Source: Takashimella koratensis
Taxonomy: Eukaryota; Basidiomycota; Tremellomycetes; Trichosporonales; Tetragoniomycetaceae
DNA length: 64,000 nt
Direction: 5' to 3'
NCBI GenBank assembly: GCA_003116875.1
Contig: BCKT01000002.1
Span: 930,001 to 994,000, forward strand
Shown here: positions 57,536 through 64,000 of the stretch, piece after piece
Position numbering within the stretch: the stretch's first letter is position 1
Layout of the letters: each line of letters starts with the position of its first letter
Made by a program: the position numbers and the translations under genes
The notes under the pieces: generated by a model
What the model was told of the DNA's origin: nothing
The model's database searches: none
The model's input: only the letters and a program-made list of their open reading frames with translations

Positions 57536-58667
57536 GGTGAGCGGTTGGTTTGGTGATGAGGGATGGGTAGAAGGGGGTAGTGAGGGGTGTACGAGGGAAG
57601 GGTTGAGGGAAAGAGGGCGTAAGTAGGCAAGATGAGGTGATGGGATAAGATGGTGTCTCTTTTTTATATAATCCCAATCACGCGGTGCTCTGCGTCACGA
57701 CAACGGTGGATAAGCGTGACTTGGCGGGCGGAAGCAAGACTGTGAGAAGTGGAGTACGAGTATAGGACCCGTCGTCGTGGTTGCCTATACAGTACACTGC
57801 CGGTTTGCTTGTATAATCCAAACCGCCATCCATGTCATATCCATGTCATCGGTGGAGGTCTCGGTGGAGGTTCGCCCTCTATCACCGCGTACGGCCGGAA
57901 TCTTCGGACTGGAATGGAAAATCCGCCAACGATAACTAACACGAGAACGGAGCGAACTTTAACATCGTCCCTAAAGGTGTCAAGGACTGTCTGTTACTCA
58001 TCCTTGCGCGCAGTTGGGCCCGCACAAGGATCGTCACAACTGGAGACGATGTAGCTGGCCTTGACACTCTTTGTCACTCGCGCAATTCACCTCGACAGTT
58101 GGATCCAAAGGATGCACAACTCCACTCTTTCGGCCGCGGAAAGTATCCGGGCGTGATCAATCGCCGCATGACAGGGGTTCCAGGCGAATCAGAAAAGGTG
58201 AATGAATGGATGGATACATGGCATGCTTTGTCTTTTCAGAGGTTATAGTATACGGTACAACAAGCCTGTTAAGCGGCTCGACGAGTGAACAGTCATGGAA
58301 AGCAGAGGGGGGAAAGACCAAGAAAGAACCGATACGGACATACGAGCACGGACACGGATGATAAGGTACCACAGACAGTTCACGAAGCGTTTAAAACAAT
58401 AGCTGGGGGGGGGGGGGGGTACGACGATTGGAGGAGAGGGGGGGGGGGGGATAGACATAGACATGAGAGGGGGGGGGGGGGNNNNNNNNNNNNNNNNNNN
58501 NNNNNNNNNNNNNNNNNNNNNNNNNNNNNNNNNNNNNNNNNNNNNNNNNNNNNNNNNNNNNNNNNNNNNNNNNNNNNNNNNGGGGGGGGCGGGGGGGAAT
58601 TGAGCAAACAGACAGAGCATAGATAGCCACTTTATTCTGACACACAGAGACCGGCGGCTACTCCAGC
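57536..58667. other. Intergenic region with assembly gap
   Basis: It holds the promoter of the flavin oxidoreductase (57536-57700) and about 0.9 kb with no recognised gene. From 58405 the plus strand has poly-G runs (58405-58419, 58438-58450, 58469-58481) leading into the gap, and G resumes after it. Confidence 0.5.
58482..58581. other. Assembly gap of 100 N
   Basis: Exactly 100 N, the conventional size for a gap of unknown length, lie between poly-G on both sides. Distances across this point are not reliable. Confidence 0.99.
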
Positions 58668-60328
58668 TCATCCCCTCGCCCCATCAATCGTACGGAGCAA
58701 CTGCTCAATCTCGGGCCCACCACCTTCCAAGAACCCATCAAACGAATCAAAGCTCGCATCGCCTGATCCGTCGATATCTTCCTCGTTCTCTCCCTCCCCC
58801 ACAGACGCCGCAGCACTACTGCCTACCTCCACCTTATCCTTCACCCCATCGTCGTTGTGCAGCCTAGACACGTTCAAAGTATGCTGTCCCGATTTTGTAG
58901 GCAAGCGATGACGATTCGCCAGTGGCGACGGGCTATGAAGCGGAGTTGACGAGTTCGTACCCCCGCTCAAACCGATCGCGCGTACAGGCATCCTCAGTAC
59001 CCCGGCCGTCGTGGACATCGGACCCGTCGACGCGTGTCGGCGTGGACTCGACCTCACGCCCGGGTTCATCAAGGGAGACTTGAACGGGGCGCGTGTGGAG
59101 TTAGGGGTTCCCGACCCCCGCTTGCTCTGCGCATCGGTAGGGAGTAGCGCAGATTCCATGGACCCTGTTGAACGTAGACCGATTCGGGGAGCTTTGGTAG
59201 GTGATGGATTGGCTCGAGTGGTTGGAGACGCCGTGGGGATCTGGAGGTGTGACGGTGCGCCGGAAGAGTTGGGGTTGTGGCTGGCCGAGGCGGGTTTGAG
59301 ATCGGTTGAAAGGTGGGTATGGGTAGGTGTTTCGTTTGATCGAGATTGGTTGATAGGTCGGCGGTGAGGCTGTTCCCTCAGTCCACTACTGGATGTCGTT
59401 GTTAACCTTGCACGATGCCTAGCCAATTGAGTTCGACCGTCGCTCTTGCTGTTTCGGCTCGACCCTCCCGTACCAGCTTCCTGCTCGCTCTTCGTCGTCG
59501 GGGTCAAATACGTCTTCGCAAACTCTCCCAACAGCGCATCCAACCTTCGTCCAGCGTCTTGGTCCTTTAACGCAGACCCTGAGGCCCCAATCGTGGCCGC
59601 GACCTGTCCCGTCCCCTGCGCGCGTTTCTCAGGACGTAAGGAGAGGGACGACGCCGATGTCGGGGTCGCAAGAGTCGGTGTTGACGAGGAAGCTGCGTGG
59701 ATGCTCCCGTTGCTCCCGTCACGAGTGGCGGTGAGTGGAGAATGGGATGTGGGGTCAGGATGGGAAGGGAGGGACCGGTGTGGTCGACAAGGGCGTTTTC
59801 GAGGGTGGCTGGTGATTGAGGAAGGGCGAGTGCCGGGAGGCGCGGACCGGGAACTGAGTGGTTTGGGCTTTTGCGTTGGGCTCGGGAGTGGCATATCTGT
59901 GAGAATAGTGTCAGTTAAGGTACTAGTGTCTCATGAGACTTGGATCGATGAACGGTCAGTCGTGAGTGACCATCTTGATCGCCTCGTCGCCTCGTTCAGG
60001 GCCTGTCCTCATCCCAACATCCTCGATCTCCACAACACCACTGCTCCAACCCATGGGTCCCAGTCCAGATCCGCAAAATATCAAACCCACCACATGCTGA
60101 ACCAATCAAGAGTGCTTTAATCTGATCATCCTGTTTCCAAGTAACCCCAATCTCATTCTCCTGAGAAGACCTCGGAGCGCGAGAGGTTGAACCGATCTTG
60201 CTCGGTCCCGCGGCGCTTGGCGTCGAGAGTATTTCATTGCTGGTATCCACGTCCCCGTCGCGGTCGCGTTTGCGGCGAGAACGGGTAGAAGGGGTCTCGA
60301 GCGGGCCTGGGGGGTCCGAAGAGAGCAT
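58668..60328 (-). CDS. Disordered protein of unknown function
   Basis: A long exon (from about 59894 to 58668) begins DMPLPSPTQKPKPLSSRSAP and is rich in Ser, Pro, Thr and Arg, with SP and RSSPRRHAS sites. Two more ordered parts are DAGRRLDALLGEFAKTYL and, at the C terminus, SFDSFDGFLEGGGPEIEQLL. A probable first exon starts at 60328 (MLSSDPPGPLETPSTRSRR) and includes an acidic NEILSTPSAAGPSKIGS segment. The join between it and the long exon (59894-60150) could not be fixed. The SFDSF...EIEQLL end looks like a short conserved helix. I do not recognise the family; the pattern suggests a nuclear or cell-cycle regulated scaffold, which is a guess. Confidence 0.6.
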
Positions 60329-60672
60329 GGCGAGGTGGTTGGGTGTGCGAGAGGGGAAAGTGGAGAGAAGAGAGAAGAGAAGTGTGTGTGGAAATGTTTT
60401 GATGCAGGGAAGGCACAGGGCGGAAAAGCAGGCGCGTGAAGGGGTAGGAATCGCTCCTCGCGCCTAATTTCGGTCACGTTTCTGGAAGGCACCCTAGTGA
60501 GGCAAGTGGCCACCTGCATGCCTATCTTCCTTCCCTCCTTTGTATGACGACCACTTTGTCTTTCCCGTTTGGTGCAATTGTCAATGCAGGCAATGCAAGT
60601 GCGCTTTCTTGATATTGCTCAATCACCCGTAACCCGTCTCTTCACCCCTCACTCACCCCCAAGACCGCTCTT
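60329..60672. other. Divergent promoter region
   Basis: Short promoter shared by the disordered-protein gene and the R-SNARE gene. No other feature was seen. Confidence 0.45.
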
Positions 60673-61966
60673 ATGTCTCTAATCCAGGCCCTCATCGCAC
60701 GGGGCTCGACCGTCCTCGTCGAGCACGCCACCGGCACCGCCGAGCTCAAACCCGGTACGTTTCATCGACCTCCAAGCAACTTGAAAGCGTGTGATCTTTC
60801 CTGAACCCTTACCCGAGTTACATCGTACTGACCCTCCCTCGTTTCGCAGCTGCGCAGATCACCATTTTGTCCAAGATCCCACCGAACAACTCAAAACTCA
60901 CTTGTGAGTGAACGTCCATGATACCCTAAGCGGTCCTGGGTCTACTGTCCAGGCGACGGTGTAGACAATGCTCAACGCTGACACTTGCCAATACTGTGTT
61001 GTTTCATCGTCCGGTCATCGTCCTATCTTGATGATGGACCCATCTCACAGACGTCTGGCAAGACCGCTTGATCCACTATGTATCGTCTGACGGCGTCATC
61101 TACCTCATTATGGCGGACGACAGCGTTGGTCGGCGTATGCCTTTCGCTTTCTTGGCCGAGGTTGAGCGTAGGGTGAGTCGGTCTCAGAGACACAGTCTCG
61201 ACAGATCGTCAATGGATTACCTCACGGCAAGGTCTCCAAGGTCTTTACTTCATCTTATCTCCAGGGTTGGATCCAAATCGCTTATACCATCCTTCAGTTC
61301 ACCGCCGCTTTCTCGTCCGATACCATCGTCGGTGCATCTGCGCACTCACTGGGAGAATTTGAACCCGAGCTGGCCAAGGTGAGTAACCCAACCTACTTAT
61401 CCATCCCCACGATTTCCGCGATTCTGTTACCTCTCACATTGGAGAGAATGTCAAGCTAATTTAAAATTTGCAGCTTATGCACCAATACACGACATCTCCT
61501 CCTGCGGACCCACTCAAGCAGGCCCAAACCGACCTCAACAATGTGTAAGTCTCTCTTTCCCCACGTACTCCAAATACATCCTATTATTCTCTTCTCACCC
61601 CCGCTAACTCGCGCAGCAAAGACATCATGGTCCAGAACATCGACTCGATCCTACAACGTGGCGAGCGCCTCGACTTGCTTGTTGACAAGACGGACACGCT
61701 CGCAGGACAGGCGTACGCGTTCCGACGAGGTGCTAGGTCCGTTAGGAGGCAACAGTGGTGGAAGAATACCAGGATTACAGCTTTGACCATCTTTGTTGGC
61801 TTTGTAAGTTCCTCTTCTACTCGTCTCATCTCTCCTTTTCCGCGAGCCTTTCTTGTATTCCTGGCTTCAATACGCACTCGCTGATACTTGTCACAACCCA
61901 CAGTTGATCCTGTACCTCTTCATCGCTCAGTTCTGCGGCGCCTCTTTGACCCACTGCAGCAGATAA
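60673..61966 (+). CDS. R-SNARE with longin domain, VAMP7 type
   Basis: The protein begins MSLIQALIARGSTVLVEHAT, the first strand of a longin domain. Following exons give ITILSKIPPNNSKL, VWQDRLIHYVSSDGVIYL and RRMPFAFLAEVERR, all usual for VAMP7/Ykt6-type longins. A SNARE motif follows: LKQAQTDLNNVKDIMVQN, DSILQRGERLDLLVDKT (central Arg of the zero layer in LQRGE), DTLAGQAYAFRRGARSVRR, QQWWKN. A C-terminal membrane anchor ALTIFVGFLILYLFIAQFC follows and the protein ends at 61966. All exon junctions checked keep phase. It should act in fusion with the vacuole or endosome, like fungal Nyv1 or animal VAMP7; the longin plus anchor excludes Ykt6. Confidence 0.92.
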
Positions 61967-62402
61967 GACGATAACGTGCTTACGATTCACATCCACCTCT
62001 CTTTCTCCTGCTCCTTTCTGGCCTAGCCCACTACCACTCACGTGTCCCTCCACGTTCTTCGTTGTGTTATTCTACCCCATCCTTTCCCGTGTTCCGCCTG
62101 CCTCACTGTTGTACTCGCCTCCCCTCGCCTTTTCTTTCCCTTCGCTTCTATCCTGCTTGTAAACTCGAGGACATGGCACACCCTTCCTTCCTGCGCGTCA
62201 TCGAATCGTGGATTGATACAAGAGATATGCATGAAAAACTGACTGGTTTCTCGTTTCGTGCTCTACTTGCGCTTCTTGCACAGGAACCATGTACACCTCC
62301 GTTCGTTTCCTTCTCCTTCATCTCCTCGTCGCCTAGACTCTGTATCCCGTTTCACCCTTCCATCTTGCCTCCGCTTACCCCCACAGCCACGGCCCGACTC
62401 GG
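61967..62402. other. Convergent intergenic region
   Basis: 3' flanks of the R-SNARE gene and RPN11. C/T-rich on the plus strand. Nothing else was recognised. Confidence 0.5.

Positions 62403-64000
<1,598 letters not shown>

Overview
The window is eukaryotic, intron-rich and protein-coding dense. Splice sites are short and regular (GTRAGT...CTNAC...YAG, mostly 40-100 bp). The gene content (Zn2Cys6 regulators, Rpn11, Ssb-type Hsp70, Kip3, TFIIIC, Pex11, DUF1748/Atg44) marks a fungus. The intron density and the Cryptococcus-like zinc-finger block of the Crz1-like gene point to a basidiomycete yeast, most likely a Tremellomycete. The species cannot be named from this. Exon structures were worked out by hand from reading frame and splice signals. 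Where every junction keeps phase the model is firm, and otherwise the entry says so.

Layout. 1-5 kb: the 3' end of the glycogen branching enzyme gene, then a convergent Zn2Cys6 regulator. 6-10 kb: a chromodomain protein and the ribosome-associated Hsp70 SSB1. 10.3 kb: a U6 snRNA gene. 10.8-16.1 kb: a compact group of a 2-oxoglutarate/Fe(II) oxygenase, a Zn2Cys6 regulator and an Mpr1-type N-acetyltransferase, the best candidate here for an undescribed small metabolic module. 16.2-26 kb: oligoribonuclease REX2, an acidic-tailed membrane protein, a very long disordered protein ending in an AST1-like dehydrogenase/reductase fold, and an inactive-looking Oca/Siw14-type phosphatase. 26-33 kb: a small secreted protein, the DUG1 dipeptidase and an unusual RING+RRM protein. 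33.5-38.3 kb: a decaying patch with a tandem pair of orphan small genes (one carrying a stop) and a pyruvate-decarboxylase-like gene with at least two, probably three, disabling lesions. 39.7-54 kb: a Crz1-like zinc-finger factor, a TFIIIC subunit, kinesin-8 and PEX11. 54.7-64 kb: the mitofissin ATG44, an OYE-type flavin oxidoreductase, a 100-N assembly gap in poly-G, a disordered protein, a VAMP7-type R-SNARE and proteasome RPN11, which runs off the right edge.

Most genes are unrelated housekeeping functions arranged without operon logic. Convergent pairs share short 3' gaps, and divergent pairs share 0.4-1.2 kb promoters. The two places where neighbours may be functionally linked are the oxygenase/regulator/acetyltransferase group and the paralogous orphan pair. 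No virus, transposon, CRISPR array or tRNA gene was found. Homopolymer G tracts of 13-26 nt recur in introns and intergenic DNA, and the only assembly gap sits inside one of them.
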